DNA of 64,000 nucleotides from Vitellaria paradoxa (Eukaryota; Streptophyta; Magnoliopsida; Ericales; Sapotaceae): positions 24,481,246-24,545,245 of the forward strand of contig CM034238.1 of the NCBI GenBank assembly GCA_019916065.1. The letters run 5' to 3'. The notes under the pieces were generated by a model. The model had not been told where the DNA came from. It made no database searches and saw only the letters and a program-made list of their open reading frames with translations. Below are positions 37,001-47,779 of the stretch, piece after piece (position 1 is the stretch's first letter; every line of letters starts with the position of its first letter). A program made the translations under genes and the position numbers.

Positions 37001-37563
37001 GGGTCTCAATGATGTTAGTGACTTGGTCACTACAATTTTGTTTGGTAAATGTAACTTTGGACATTCTGGTGCTGAAACAGCCTCTAAAGGCACTTTTTAA
37101 ATGCTCCAAGCCCAAATTTGAATTCCATCACATGTTCTTGAATATTCCGAAGCTTTTCACATTTTTTGAACTTGGTTTGATTGCTCTGATCAATATTGTT
37201 TTACGAGTCTAGCGACAATCTTCAAAATTGACTTTTAGACCATATTGACCTTTGAAACTTGAATTTGACCAATTTTTTAATGTAAGAGTGTTGAATTCCC
37301 CTCCTTGAATGTCTCCATAAATTCCTACAATGTATTGATCTCATTCGGGCTCCCAATTTGACTTTGCTCTAAATCTAGGGACACAACGTTCATTTTGACA
37401 TAGCAATTCCCAGCATTAAATTTGGGCTAATTTCCATGTGCAAAGCTCAAAAAAAATTATGAAAAATATTCTGGAAGTAGAATTGAATATTTACAAAGAT
37501 ATGTGTTTGTCAAAATGAAATTTAAAAATGTATAAAATACAGGGTAAAAATGGGGTGTCAACA
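34096..37563 (-). mobile_element. Solo LTR of a related Tat-like element (3.47 kb)
   Basis: On the minus strand it starts TGTTGACACCCCATTTTTAC at 37563 and ends GATCACGACA at 34096, matching the start and end style of LTR1 in reverse. The flanks are CTAAG (34091-34095) and CTAAA (37564-37568), a 5-bp TSD with one transition. The host sequence is continuous across it: GTGCTAAG joined to CACAGACTTAGATG matches the neighbouring paralogue at about 37701-37725 (GTGCCAAGCATTGACTCAGATG). The body contains inverse copies of the GAAGCTCC minisatellite (about 35040-35560) and of the CTACGTAGG motif (34572). Confidence 0.85.
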
Positions 37564-37568
37564 CTAAA

Positions 37569-38889
37569 CACAGACTTAGATGTTGGTTTGTTACCTGAAT
37601 CTGCATATTAGGCATAGGATTCAGATACTTGAGGTTGAGTGTGAAACGCAAAACTCATATGCTTGATTCAGAAACAAAGTTTCCTTTCTCATGGCAAGTG
37701 CCAAGCATTGACTCAGATGCTAGTGTGTTACTTGAATCCACGTGTTAGACATAGAATTCAGATGCCTAAGGCTGAGTGTGAACCACAAAACTTCGATGAT
37801 CAGATAGAGCGAAGCATGGGAGCGAGGGTTCTTACTAGACTAGTTAGAGCAAAATTTGTTAATGAAGCTCTTCTTTGGATTAAATGTGAGCCATCAAATC
37901 TTTCCTGCACAAAAGTGCACCTAAGAGTGAGACTCCTTGATTGGGGTAAAACTCTTCCCTTGAGATCATGTGTGAAACATTGATTCACCTATAGACCAAA
38001 GCTCGGAAGTGAAGCTCCTTACCTTACCAGACCAGATCATAGAGCAAAGCTCCTTACCATTCTAGACCATAGAGTGAAGCTCGGGAGCCAAACTCCTTAC
38101 TTTACCAAACCATAGAGTGAATCTCCTTCTTAGACTAGAGTCAACCTTAGAGTTTTTACTCCCCTTCAGTAGTCTTATATCCATTACAAGACTTAGGATT
38201 AGCTTAGGAGTTCATACTTGCTTTCCAAAATCTTATGTCAATCTTAGACTCAGGAAGTAATTTAGGGCTAAGCTCCCTTCTCATAATCTAGTGTAAAGCA
38301 TAGGATTAGATAGTAGTCCAGGAGCGAGGCTCCTCATCTTAGCAAACCAAATGGAGGGGGCTCCTCATTTGACTAAATCCGATAGAATGAGGCTTAGGAG
38401 TAAGGCTCCTTACTTTACCAGTTTAGACAAAGTAAGGCTTGGAGCCAGGCTCTTTATCTTACTAAATTGGATAGAGCAAGGCTCAATCCATTATAAGTTA
38501 TAGGATCAATAACCCATCCGAGAGCAAGGCTTCCTTCCTTAAAACTAGTGTGAGGCATGAGCATACACCTAGGAGTGAGGTTCATTTCTTCAAGACCGAA
38601 TACATGGTAGATATTTACTAATCTAATTTTTAGATTACTTTTTAAAGTTAAATACAAAGCATAACTCATCTATCAGCCCAAGAGCGAAGCTCATTTTCTA
38701 AAGTTAAGCACGAGGCACAAACACGACCCCAAATTTAAAAAGGCAACTCTTGGAGTTATTCAAGTGTGAGGCATCAACCTAAGTTGCAAGGTTAGTTCTT
38801 TCTTTGATTTAGCATGCCAGGGGGCAAAATAGGTTGTCTCTTTTTCATTTTCTACCTTAGACAAGCTAAGGCAGAAAAAAAGAGGCAGC
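37569..38889 (+). other. Tat-like internal region 2, last part, with polypurine tract
   Basis: Continues region 2 after the solo LTR. It contains a minisatellite of GAGYGAAGCTCCTTAC phrases (about 37995-38420), one copy of the hairpin unit (about 38168) and the purine tract GGCAGAAAAAAAGAGGCAGC ending at 38889. LTR3 begins TGTTAACAATCC at 38890. ORFs at 37663-37983 and 38454-38669 are repeat-encoded. Confidence 0.6.
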
Positions 38890-39624
38890 TGTTAACAATC
38901 CAATTTTGTCCCCTTAATTAAAATTTATAATATTTAATGCTTTTAATTGAATGATGCTATACTACTTAACTTTGCTTAATCACAGGATATAACATTGCTT
39001 AATCACAGGATACGTTCAAACACCAGGAATCAACAAAAAGCAAATAATTAGCAGATTGCTAATTGTACTCTTAGAGTTAGACAGATGCCAAACTGAAGGC
39101 CTAGATTGAGGTAGAAGGCCACCAGACTATATAGACATGTCTAAGACACCAAGTTGACAACTCCATCATCAACAGAAAAGCCAAAGTCTAGAATTAACGG
39201 TCAATTTGGTCCAAAAGTCAAGAACGACCTTTATTGATGTACCTGAAGACTAGTATCAATTGGAATGCCCAGATCAAGCTAGAAATAGCCAAGAAGCTAC
39301 ATAACATCCTAGGACATGCCAAAGGACATAGATGTGGGCTCAGAATAGCCAAAATGTTGCTCCAAAGGTCATCTAGGCTTTGCTGATTGTCTCAAAATGG
39401 CTTCTTCTAATAAAAAGAAAGCTTCTGGCACACCAGACACAAATTAAGCATCTAAACAAAGTTAAAATACCTTTAAATTGCACAAGAATATCAAGGTTTC
39501 ATCCCCTGAGGTAATAGTATAGCTAGGTCTGGCCAAGTCAGACCCTAGGAGTCCCTCTATAGCCTCGATTGCAAATTTTGCTAATTTTTTTTTTATAAAT
39601 TCATAAAAGTGTCTTTGAGTCCCA
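38890..39624 (+). repeat. LTR3 of the Tat-like element, segment 1
   Basis: The first 735 bp of LTR3, collinear with LTR1 from 16113 and LTR2 from 27736. It ends with the target TCCCA (39620-39624), after which the Athila-type element is inserted. LTR3 resumes at 53334/53339 with CCAATGACATTTTTGG, exactly as in the unbroken LTR1 (about 16823). Confidence 0.8.
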
Positions 39625-41227
39625 TGACCGCTATTAGAATGTGCATCTAAACTAACCCCCAAGTGTAAGGGTGTGCGGTGTAGTTTTAACTCAGTAAGTC
39701 TGAGGTCGAATCCACAAGGAACCTAAGTTATAGTTTCTAGTTTATCAAGAATGTTCAAAATTCAAAAGAAACTAGGAAATTTCAAAAGTTTTCTACCTAA
39801 ATTCAAGAATTGGAAAGTTTAAAACATAATTAAACTTAAACAAGAATTAATAAAGAAAGTTGTAAGGAAAAAAAACTATTGAATGAAAAGATTTTGTAAT
39901 TTCTTAAATACCTAATTAAGAATTAAAGATTTGAAGAAAATTTACTAACCTAATCAAGATTATAAGAAAAACAAGTAATTAATTTAGTGAATTAACTTGA
40001 TGAAATAAAACCCTTGATTTAACATTCAAGTTCAGGTGGAATAAAATCAATTTATGCTTATGCCTTAATAACCAATTAAAATTTCACGTCAAAAGGAAAA
40101 GTTAATTGGAAGATGTATTCGTTAAAGTTCTTTTAAAACACAATACACAATTTCATATTCACGTCTTATGGATTATGAAATCAGAAAGATTTTTCTTTAG
40201 TAAGAACACTTGTGGTTTTCAAACCTTAAATTTTTTAATTTCAAGATTCTTAAAGAAGGTTCAAGTTTCAAAAACCCTTATCAGTGATTACCAGAATATG
40301 ATCAAAAGTTTCTGTTTTCAAAAATTCTTGAAAATAGAAAAACTAGATTTGAAGAGTTTTCGTAGATGTTTACGCATTCATGTATTCATCTACGAAAACC
40401 TAGCACAAACACAAATCAACCATTCCGCCTTCCCTATGAAGTTAAATCAAGGAAAAGAAACCTACACTATCATATTTAGAAAACCCATTCACAACAACCT
40501 ATTAATAAATAAGAAGCAAAGATTCTAGAAGAAGAAATCTGGAAAAAAAACTTATACTTGCAAGAAAATTACCTACTCTAACGTTATATCAAGATCCATT
40601 CAAATAAAACAATAAACATTCAATAAATAAGATATCTAGATGAAGAATGAATCAAAAACTATTATTAAAAACCAAAACATCAAATACCGTACTTCAACAC
40701 ATCAAAGGAACGATGAACAACGAACAAAATTGAAGCAACTCGAACAACAGCAACTAGAATCCTTGACATCATCTTCCAAAAGAATGAAAAAAATAAAGAA
40801 TCTAAAACCGTAAAAATCTCTTGAAAATTCATAGGAAAAGAAGATTAGAAGTGCCCTAGAACGGCTATTCAATGGGTATTTATAACCCCCCAAGAGAAAG
40901 CCCTAAAATCGAGAAAATAAATTGCCTTCCGCGTGTCCAGGTGTCCGGACGGCAGTAGGCTCCAAGGGGGACTCTGCACTCAGGTGTCCTGAAGGTGTCC
41001 TAAAGGTGTCCGGACACCCCTCTTCCAGCACTTGCACCTTGAGTTATTCTTCATCTTTTTCTTCATTTTCAACGCTCCAAATTGCTTTTATTTCATCGTT
41101 TTCACTACAATTAAGAAAAATAAACATAATTAGTTTTAGAAATTAATAAAAAAATGAATTTAACAAGAAAATGCATGAATTTAAACTAAAACAAAGGTCT
41201 TGCGCTTACACTTTTCAAGTGTAATCA
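39625..41227 (-). repeat. 3' LTR of the Athila-type element
   Basis: 1603 bp. On the minus strand U3 starts TGATTACACTTG at 41227. A 14-bp palindrome GGTGTCCGGACACC is at 41005-41018, a TATAAATA box at 40877-40884, and a 13-bp perfect stem-loop (GTTTTCGTAGATG with CATCTACGAAAAC) at 40356-40399 in R/U5. It carries CTAAAGGTGTCC, one more repeat unit than the 5' LTR. Antisense ORFs such as 40106-40528 are not genes. Confidence 0.93.
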
Positions 41228-41239
41228 CACTCCCCAACT
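41228..41239 (-). other. Polypurine tract of the Athila-type element
   Basis: On the minus strand AGTTGGGGAGTG lies immediately before the 3' LTR. Its position and G-rich character fit the plus-strand primer. Two similar G-rich tracts lie further upstream in the element, at about 41999-42010 and 42838-42846. Confidence 0.65.
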
Positions 41240-42996
41240 AGAGCATTGCTAGTCCCTAGTAATGGTTTTATTTTAAAATGAAATGTTCTACTGTCCTATT
41301 TCTCTTTTCGTCGGAAACACGGCTACACTTAGCTACGTGTAGCAAGCCTTTTAAACCCCTAGGTTTCCCCTAGTGGATGAGTAAAGTCTCATGGGGGTTT
41401 GCAGTGAATCTACCCACAAAATTCCTAGACTAACTTAAGGGATGGTAAACAATCATTTCGATAACTTATGCTTTAACTTTAATTATGAAATAGACGACTT
41501 AAGCTTGAATTCTTGCATAAATTCTCCTAATGTAATGAGACTCTCTTCCTATGTTGATCATGTAAAGTCCAGAATGAAAGTTCATAGTATCCAATCATCA
41601 TGCCTATTCTGCATGCTCAAAGACTGTAGTTTTGACTTCAAATCTCACTTGGATGTTCACTCTCAAATGAAAATTCACTCGATGAGGTTTACTCTCATGG
41701 TTCATGCAAGAATGCAAATTCAAATAATTGCAATGAACCCCAATTACGGAATGAGATAATCAAAAAAAGTGCAAAACAATATATAGCTTCATGGATGGAA
41801 TGTATTAATGCAAGCATAAGAAAACCATAATCTTTCATATGAAATGGATCAACGTTCTAAAAGAAACATGATTTTCACCCAAAGTTCGTTAGGTCTTTTC
41901 TAGGTTGTAATGGGGCCTGGGGGTAATGGTTTGAGCAAACAATGGATATGGAAATTCAAAGTGCATGCCCTAGGATTGGAATGCTAGTCTACTCACAACT
42001 CTCCCCCCAACTTTCTCCTTTCTACTCCTTGAATACCAACATTGAATCTCTCTCTCTTTTTTTTTTTTTTCAAAGGGATCAACAGATTTACTTATGTCCC
42101 TACTTGCATATCTAGAATTTTTTTTTTTTTGTGTAACCCCCAATCTTTCCATTATACACCTTTCTAAACATTGCCAAGACATCCTACGGCATGCAAGGGT
42201 TGGCTTCTATATATCTAAGGTTAAAAGGGTTAACTTTGTGGGTCCAAAAAAAATTAATCAACTATTTATTCTAAAGGTTTCAACTTGGCTCCAAAGGTAA
42301 TAATTTAGAAGGAAGGGATATAGGTTTTCAAATGTTCCAATGATAGCCTAACATCATTCCCTAGGTTATCACCATTTTCTTCAGAATTAATGATCCATTC
42401 ATGCAAATAGAAAAACAGTAACTTGTTGCATCAGATATCGAAACAAAATAATGTAATGAAGCTTCAAAAGAAAAATGAGATGAAAGAAAATATAATAGGA
42501 AGCATTATGTTTAGTCCTCTCAAGAAAATAACGGTTATAGGCTCAAATTTTCACAACAAGAGGTTCTTAAGTCTCCACCTGTGTCTTAGCATACATGATG
42601 GACTAAGTTTCATGAACTCTACTCCCTAACATACTGAAATTCCCTTGATCTCAAGTAAAGAGTCTACTAGACATTTGAAAAATTTATACTCAATTTCTTA
42701 CTTTAGTTACCTACTCACAAATGAAAATCAAAACATTCCTTATTTCCATGATTACTACCATCCTCAAACTAGTTATACACCCTCACATTAGTCACTAAAT
42801 GTCAAAAATGCTGATTATGCAATGCAATGCAACATGCTCCCCCCTAACTAAAGTTACACATTGTCCCCAATGTGTTTTATGAAACGTAACTGAATAAGAA
42901 AAGGGGATGGGTAGTGCATATAAATAGAATGACAAATGACTAATGATAGAAAGTGAATAATGATAATACAGAAAAGAAAAACAATAAAAGATAAAT
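41240..42996 (-). other. 3' non-coding region of the Athila-type element
   Basis: Between the last sense ORF and the polypurine tract. It contains two extra G-rich purine tracts on the minus strand (GTTAGGGGGGAGCATG at about 42833-42848 and AGTTGGGGGGAGAG at about 41998-42011), a CT/T-tract at about 42046-42071 and a CATTGGGGACAATGTG phrase at about 42859. Such sequence between env-position gene and LTR is usual in Athila elements. No sense ORF is supported. Confidence 0.6.
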
Positions 42997-43572
42997 CTAG
43001 AAAAATAAAGAAAAGCGTGGATAATACCTTATGTCGTCATCAATTGAAGTAAGTGCATCATGAAGAAAAGGAGAAATCATGTGGGAAAACTCCCATAATG
43101 AAGGTGACTTAATGGGCTTCGCAGTTAGGTCACTATTGTCGTACTTACCACTTTCATTAGGTACATCTTCTAAGGCTGGCATATCATCCCAAGTGGAAGA
43201 ATCTTCAGATGACATAATAGACAGGTAGCCACAGTCAGTGAGTGGGGCATCAAGCCACTCTAGAGCTATATCAATTTCTGCCCATTCCATTCTACCATTT
43301 ATTTCTAAGTCGGCTTCAGCCCGCCAGGCAGCCTCAAAAAATTGATGAGGTACTAAAGCGAAAAGAGGGGGAACATATTCAGCTAAAGGTAATACATCAC
43401 CTTCTATAAATAAATTGTCAGACCAATCACTCAAATTATACTCTAAACTCACAGAAGAGCTCTTAGAATCACTCGCAAGGTCACTCTCATCCTTACTACT
43501 AATTGACAAACTGTCCCTCTTATGCTTGTGACCCCTGACACTACCCACATTATCATCATAAGTGACATCCAT
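42997..43572 (-). CDS. Acidic ORF of unknown function in the Athila-type element
   Basis: An uninterrupted 191-codon frame in the sense direction, starting MDVTYDDNVGSVRGHKHKRD. About one fifth of the residues are Asp or Glu, with clusters such as SSEDSSTWDDMPALED, and the N-terminal third is Ser-rich. There is no signal peptide, membrane span or zinc motif. It lies after the env-position gene and about 1.8 kb before the 3' LTR. I recognise no family. Its intactness contrasts with every other frame of the element, though 191 codons is not beyond chance if the frame happened to escape mutation. It might be a third ORF of this subfamily or the decayed tail of a larger one. Confidence 0.45.
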   Translation of the reverse strand: MDVTYDDNVGSVRGHKHKRDSLSISSKDESDLASDSKSSSVSLEYNLSDWSDNLFIEGDVLPLAEYVPPLFALVPHQFFEAAWRAEADLEINGRMEWAEIDIALEWLDAPLTDCGYLSIMSSEDSSTWDDMPALEDVPNESGKYDNSDLTAKPIKSPSLWEFSHMISPFLHDALTSIDDDIRYYPRFSLFF

Positions 43573-43962
43573 ATGTAAAGTAGTTAAAGTGTACTTGTAC
43601 TTTTAGAAATCACACAAGTAAAGCATTTAAATCATGAGACAAAAAAGATCTTGCAAACAAGAAGCAATTAATCCACAAACTTAACATAATTCTAACAAAA
43701 AGAAATAAAATAAAAGTAAAATAACAATCCCATGCTATTAAGAGAAATAATCGAGTTTAGGAGTATAAAGTTATACCAGCAATTCACACCTAACTCGCAA
43801 AACTGTTGTCAACTAACAATGAAATAAAGAAACAACAAGATATAAGAAAGAAATAAAAACACAAAAGAAAGAACTCCTCTAATTCTGTGGTAGAGGGTGA
43901 TGAGAATCACGAAGGTGATTTAGGATGCACTGTATGAGATAAGTTTGTGTTTGCTGCTCTTA
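43573..43962 (-). other. Spacer between env-position gene and acidic ORF
   Basis: AT-rich, with no frame continuing from either neighbour that I can follow. No feature recognised. Confidence 0.4.
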
Positions 43963-44979
43963 CTACATGGCCATTTGTCGATTTTGTAGACTCAGAATAT
44001 ATCCATGATCCACCTCCTGATTGTGCTGCACACGGTTTATTTGTGCCATCAAGTCTGCCATGGAAATTTCAGGCTCATCATCTTCTTCCTCCACCTCATC
44101 CCAAGTACGCTGAGAGCTACACTCCTCTGATCGCTTATTCTTCTTACTCTTTGCCACATTTCCCCTAGACTTTGCATATGAGGTAGCTGTTAGGGGTTGA
44201 AGTCGGGGAGCTATAGGCAAATCTGAGGGTATCTGTGCACCTTTCCACTGGAAAATCTCAGTGAGGGCTCCACCAAAAGGATACCAGACTTCCTTCATTT
44301 TTGCTCAAAAGTAAAAACAATGTGGTGCCAAATAAAAGAAGGTAAATCTATGGTCATTCCCGTCCCAATCGCAAAGATCAAACGGGCTCGTGCAGGACTA
44401 CAGTCTGAGTTCCTATTTTGTGGAAAAAGATTGGTGCAAGAGAACATGTGCAAGGCCCAATACTTAGCAATTAAAGTGGAGACTAGTTTTCTATGTTCAC
44501 TGGCCCACTCCTGGTTATCAATCAGGACTTCACTTGCTATTACATTTAGTGGAGGCCCCCTTTCATTGTAATAGGAAAATTCTGGGTGTGGCACACGAGG
44601 TAATTGAAATATCTCCGTAAAATCATTTGGTGTTAACTTAATTTCAACTCCTCGGACCCATCCTGTGAGCTGCTTCTCTCCCTTTTCACTTGGTTATAGA
44701 ATCTTCTCGTATGTTCGCAAAGAATTCACGCACAACATCGGAAACACACGAGGCTTGGAATTGGGTAATGTGTAACCATTGCCGGCCCTCAAAATTTTGG
44801 AGGAGTAGAAATTCCTCGCTATGGAATTGGTAAATTCTCCAAACCCTCTCCACCACCATGGGTTTGTGACACCACACCTTATCATACTATTTTTCTGCAT
44901 CGTCTCCCCAAAATCGGTCACTATCATAGGATGGGGATCCAAGTTGCCTATGAGCTCGTTGCTTTGTCCTTGGTGGCAT
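43963..44979 (-). pseudogene. Env-position gene with putative plant transposon domain, broken
   Basis: The ATG at 44979 opens MPPRTKQRAHRQLGSPSYDS. An in-frame TAG follows DDAEK. Further on come KPMVVERVWRIYQF, VREFFANIR, then (frame change) GWVRGVEIKLTPNDF and NSDCSPARARLIFAIGTGM. After another frame change at an A-run (about 44297) comes EVWYPFGGALTEIF, then a Lys/Ser-rich and acidic tail ending at 43963. This order (MPPR start, ERxW, VREFxANxR, VRG, ARLxxAIxTG, FPxLIT-like) is that of proteins annotated as putative plant transposon protein domain, common after integrase in Athila elements; their function is unknown. At least one stop and two frameshifts disable it. Confidence 0.7.
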
Positions 44980-44983
44980 TGCA

Positions 44984-45448
44984 CTAATCAAAAATGAATA
45001 TTGGTAACACAATTAGAGCAAGTCCTATGTCCACACAAATTCAATGGCCCACTTCTAATTAAGCATGCGAATATTAGCTAAAATGGAAATAAAATGTTAT
45101 GAGAGCAAGCCTTAGTTCATGTCCTCCAATGGTGGTGGGTATGGTGTATTCCCAAAATCTTTGGGTCCTACCTTTGAGAATCATTGAAGCATGAAGGGGA
45201 GATTTATTGAGGGAACAAAGACCCATTTTGGTTAACCATACTTCCACCCGTGGAGAGGCATGATGACCCACGGATGGGTTCCATGCTTGACAAGAAATTT
45301 CATTGTCTAAGATTAATGGGTCCCATGGTTGGAGAAAAGATCATTTAAAAACCAAGAAGAATTGAAATTTCGGGCCAATTTGAGAAGATGAGCTCTATCT
45401 CCTTCAATCTTGAAGTTAGGGCTTCCATGGAAGAAGAAGAAGACTTAC
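44984..45448 (-). other. Predicted intron in the leader of the env-position gene
   Basis: On the minus strand a consensus donor CACGTGAG|GTAAGTC is at 45449/45448. An acceptor TTTTTGATTAG is followed after four bases by the start ATG (44979). Removal of these 465 bp would join an upstream leader to the env-position ORF. Spliced transcripts for this gene position have been described in Athila-lineage elements; here splicing is inferred from the sites only. Confidence 0.45.
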
Positions 45449-45559
45449 CTCACGTGAAGAACCCAAAAGCTTGAAGAAATCTAGAAAAATACAGCACAAT
45501 CCCAAAGAATTCACTAATCCACGGTCTAGAGTGGCTTGGATTGAAGAAGGGAAAGTTTG

Positions 45560-45750
45560 GATGTGAAGGATTCGGCCATGGGAGGTAGAAAGATGAATAA
45601 ATCGGGTGAAAGAAAAAGGAAAAGCTAGGTTTTAATTGCCCAGGTGTCCGGACCGGCTAGGGGGTGTCCGGACCGGCTGAAGAGAGCATCCAAAGGAGTC
45701 CTACTGCCGTCCGGACCGGCCGAAGGGCATCCGGACCGGCAGTACCCTTT
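45560..45750 (-). promoter_or_regulatory. U3-like GC box cluster, possible internal promoter
   Basis: On the minus strand four copies of a GGTCCGGA(C/T) phrase occur between about 45742 and 45645, ending GTCCGGACACCTGGGCAATT. The LTR U3 has the same motif followed by CACTTGG...GGCAATTTATTTT and its TATA box. Downstream here an AT-rich CGATTTATTCATC (about 45595) may play the TATA role. The block sits between integrase and the env-position leader, the expected place for a subgenomic promoter. The function is inference. Confidence 0.4.
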
Positions 45751-45923
45751 TTGGGTGAATTTTGGTCCTTTTCCCTCTTTTTTTTTTTTAAATAAAACAA
45801 GACTAAATTAAAATAAAATAAAATGGAAAAGAATTAAACTAAATTCCTAATAAAATTACCCTAAAAAAAAAACTTTAATAACTATCCTAATTAATGTACA
45901 ACAAAAGGCTCTTGAATGTGAAC

Positions 45924-47393
45924 TTATTCATAAGGAGGAGGATCCAAAAGATCCCAAGTTTCGATTAAACCCACAAACTTCTCTAAATAAGGTTTAATCT
46001 ATGCCCATTCACTTTAAATCGATGTCTATTCTTTCGGGTTTTCAATTTCAATGGCTCCATGGTGTGACACAGTGTTACAATGAAAGAGCCTGACCATTTA
46101 GATTGTAGTTTACCCGGAAATAAGTGCAATCGTGATCGATAAAGAAGTACTTTCTGACCTTCATGGAATGATCGTCTCGCAATGTGTTGGTCATGTACTT
46201 TCTTCATCTTAGCCTTTGAAATTAAGGCATTTTCATAGGCATCATTTCGTAGCTCATCCATTTCTGCAATTTGTAGTTTACGATGTAGCCCTGCTTCATC
46301 AATATTGGCATTAAACTGTTTAATTGCCCAATATGCTTTATGCTCTAATTCTACGGGCAAATGGCATGGCTTCCCATAAACTAATCAATAAGGTGACATT
46401 CCCAAATTAGTTTTGTATGCCGTACGATATGCCCACAGGGAATCTATCAACCGTAGTGACCAATCCTCGTAGTTAGGATTAACCGTCTTTTGCTAAGATT
46501 TGTTTGATCTCTCTATTTGCTAGCTCTACTTGGCCACTTGTTTGGGGATGATAAGAAGTACTTACCTTATGCGCCACCCCATGTTTAAGCAGTAGAGTTC
46601 CTACTAGTCAATTGCAGAAATGTTTTCCTCCATCACTAATAATTGCTCGAGGTACTCTGAAACGTGAAAATATGTTTTCATGGAGGAATTTGAGCACTAC
46701 TTTATGGTCATTCGTCTTAGTTGCTACTGCTTCTACCCATTTAGACACGTAGTCAACCACTACCAAGATGAATTCATACCCAAAAGAGATTGGAAAAGGG
46801 CTCATGAAGTCTATTCCCTAACAATCAAATACTTCTAACACGAGAATAGGGGATAGAGGCATCATGTTCCTTCGGGTCAAGCTACCTAAACGTTGACATC
46901 GATCACAGGTGGTGTAGAATTGATGAACATCTTTGAATAACGTAGGCCAGTAAAATCCACATTGTAAAATCTTGGCAGAAGTTTTATTTGTGGAAAAATG
47001 GCCACCACACGCCTGAGAATGATAGAACTCTATTATCCCTGGAACTTCCCATTCAGGAATACATTGTCGAATAACTTGATCAGGACAATATTTGAATAGG
47101 TACGGATCATCCCAAAAGAAAGCTCTAACATTTCTAAGGAATTTCTTCCTATCATTTGAATTCCATTCAATTGGGATTTTACCTGTCACTAAGTAATTAG
47201 CAATATCAGCGTGCCAAGGTGGGTTGGAAGCTGTTATTGCTTGCACATGAAACAACTGTTCATCCGGGAAGCTATCATTAATTTGAATATCATCTTTGGA
47301 ATAAACTTCGACTGGTAAACGTGACAAATGATCTGCCACCACGTTCTCCACACCCTTCTTATCTCTTATTTCAAGGTCAAACTCTTGCAACAA
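45924..47393 (-). pseudogene. Integrase domain of Athila-type pol, broken
   Basis: Catalyses insertion of the cDNA. The zinc-binding N-terminus is visible ([11 protein letters not shown], then about 30 residues on CDRCQRLG). The catalytic triad is present: GIDFM, ISDGG and GQVEL, with exactly 35 positions between the second Asp and the Glu (DD35E). The C-terminus ends NGHRL and, after a one-base shift, reaches a natural stop at 45924-45926; there is no chromodomain. Lesions are TAG for Trp at 46818-46820, TGA for Arg just after HFCN (about 46605), TGA for Arg in SPY-LVYG (about 46380), a frameshift in an A-run near 46490 and one near 45990. Confidence 0.9.
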
Positions 47394-47779
47394 CAGAATC
47401 CATTGAATTAATCGTGGTTTAGGCCTCTTGTTTGGTCAACAAGTACTTAAGTATGGAATGGTCAATAAAAATGATAACTGTTGAACCAATGAGATAAGAT
47501 CTAAATTTCTCAAGGGAAGACAACTGCTAATAATTCCTTTTCAGTTGTCGTGTAATTCTTTTGCGCGTCATTAAGGGTTTTGCTAGCGTAATAAATGACA
47601 TGCACCTTTTTATCTCTTCTTTGTCCTAACACAGCTCCAATAGCATGGTCACTAGCATCACACATGAGTTCAAAGGGTAGTGACCAGTCAGGGGATTGTA
47701 ATATAGGAGTTGTAGTTAGACATCCCTTGAGTTTATCAAAAGCTTGCTGGCATTGATCAGTCCATTCAAATGAGGTGTC
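47394..47779 (-). pseudogene. RNase H domain of Athila-type pol, broken
   Basis: Would degrade the RNA strand during reverse transcription. Visible motifs are FEWTDQCQQAFDKLKGCL, then ELMCDASDHAIGAVLGQ (first catalytic Asp), VIYYASKTLN and TTEKELLAVVF (catalytic Glu), and after a shift FIDHSILKYL. A two-base deletion follows LLAVVF (about 47510) and a one-base insertion lies near 47425. It is bounded upstream by an in-frame TAA at 47780-47782. Confidence 0.85.

Noticed and set aside
40106..40528. 140-codon forward ORF in the LTR, also seen in the other LTR
   Set aside because: It is antisense to the element, in LTR sequence, and the second copy (52225-52646) is split by a one-base deletion. 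Repetition reflects the LTR pair, not constraint.
41442..41759. 105-codon forward ORF, possible antisense gene of the element
   Set aside because: Tat/Ogre elements sometimes have antisense ORFs between integrase and LTR, but no conserved motif is seen here and AT-rich sequence gives such ORFs by chance.
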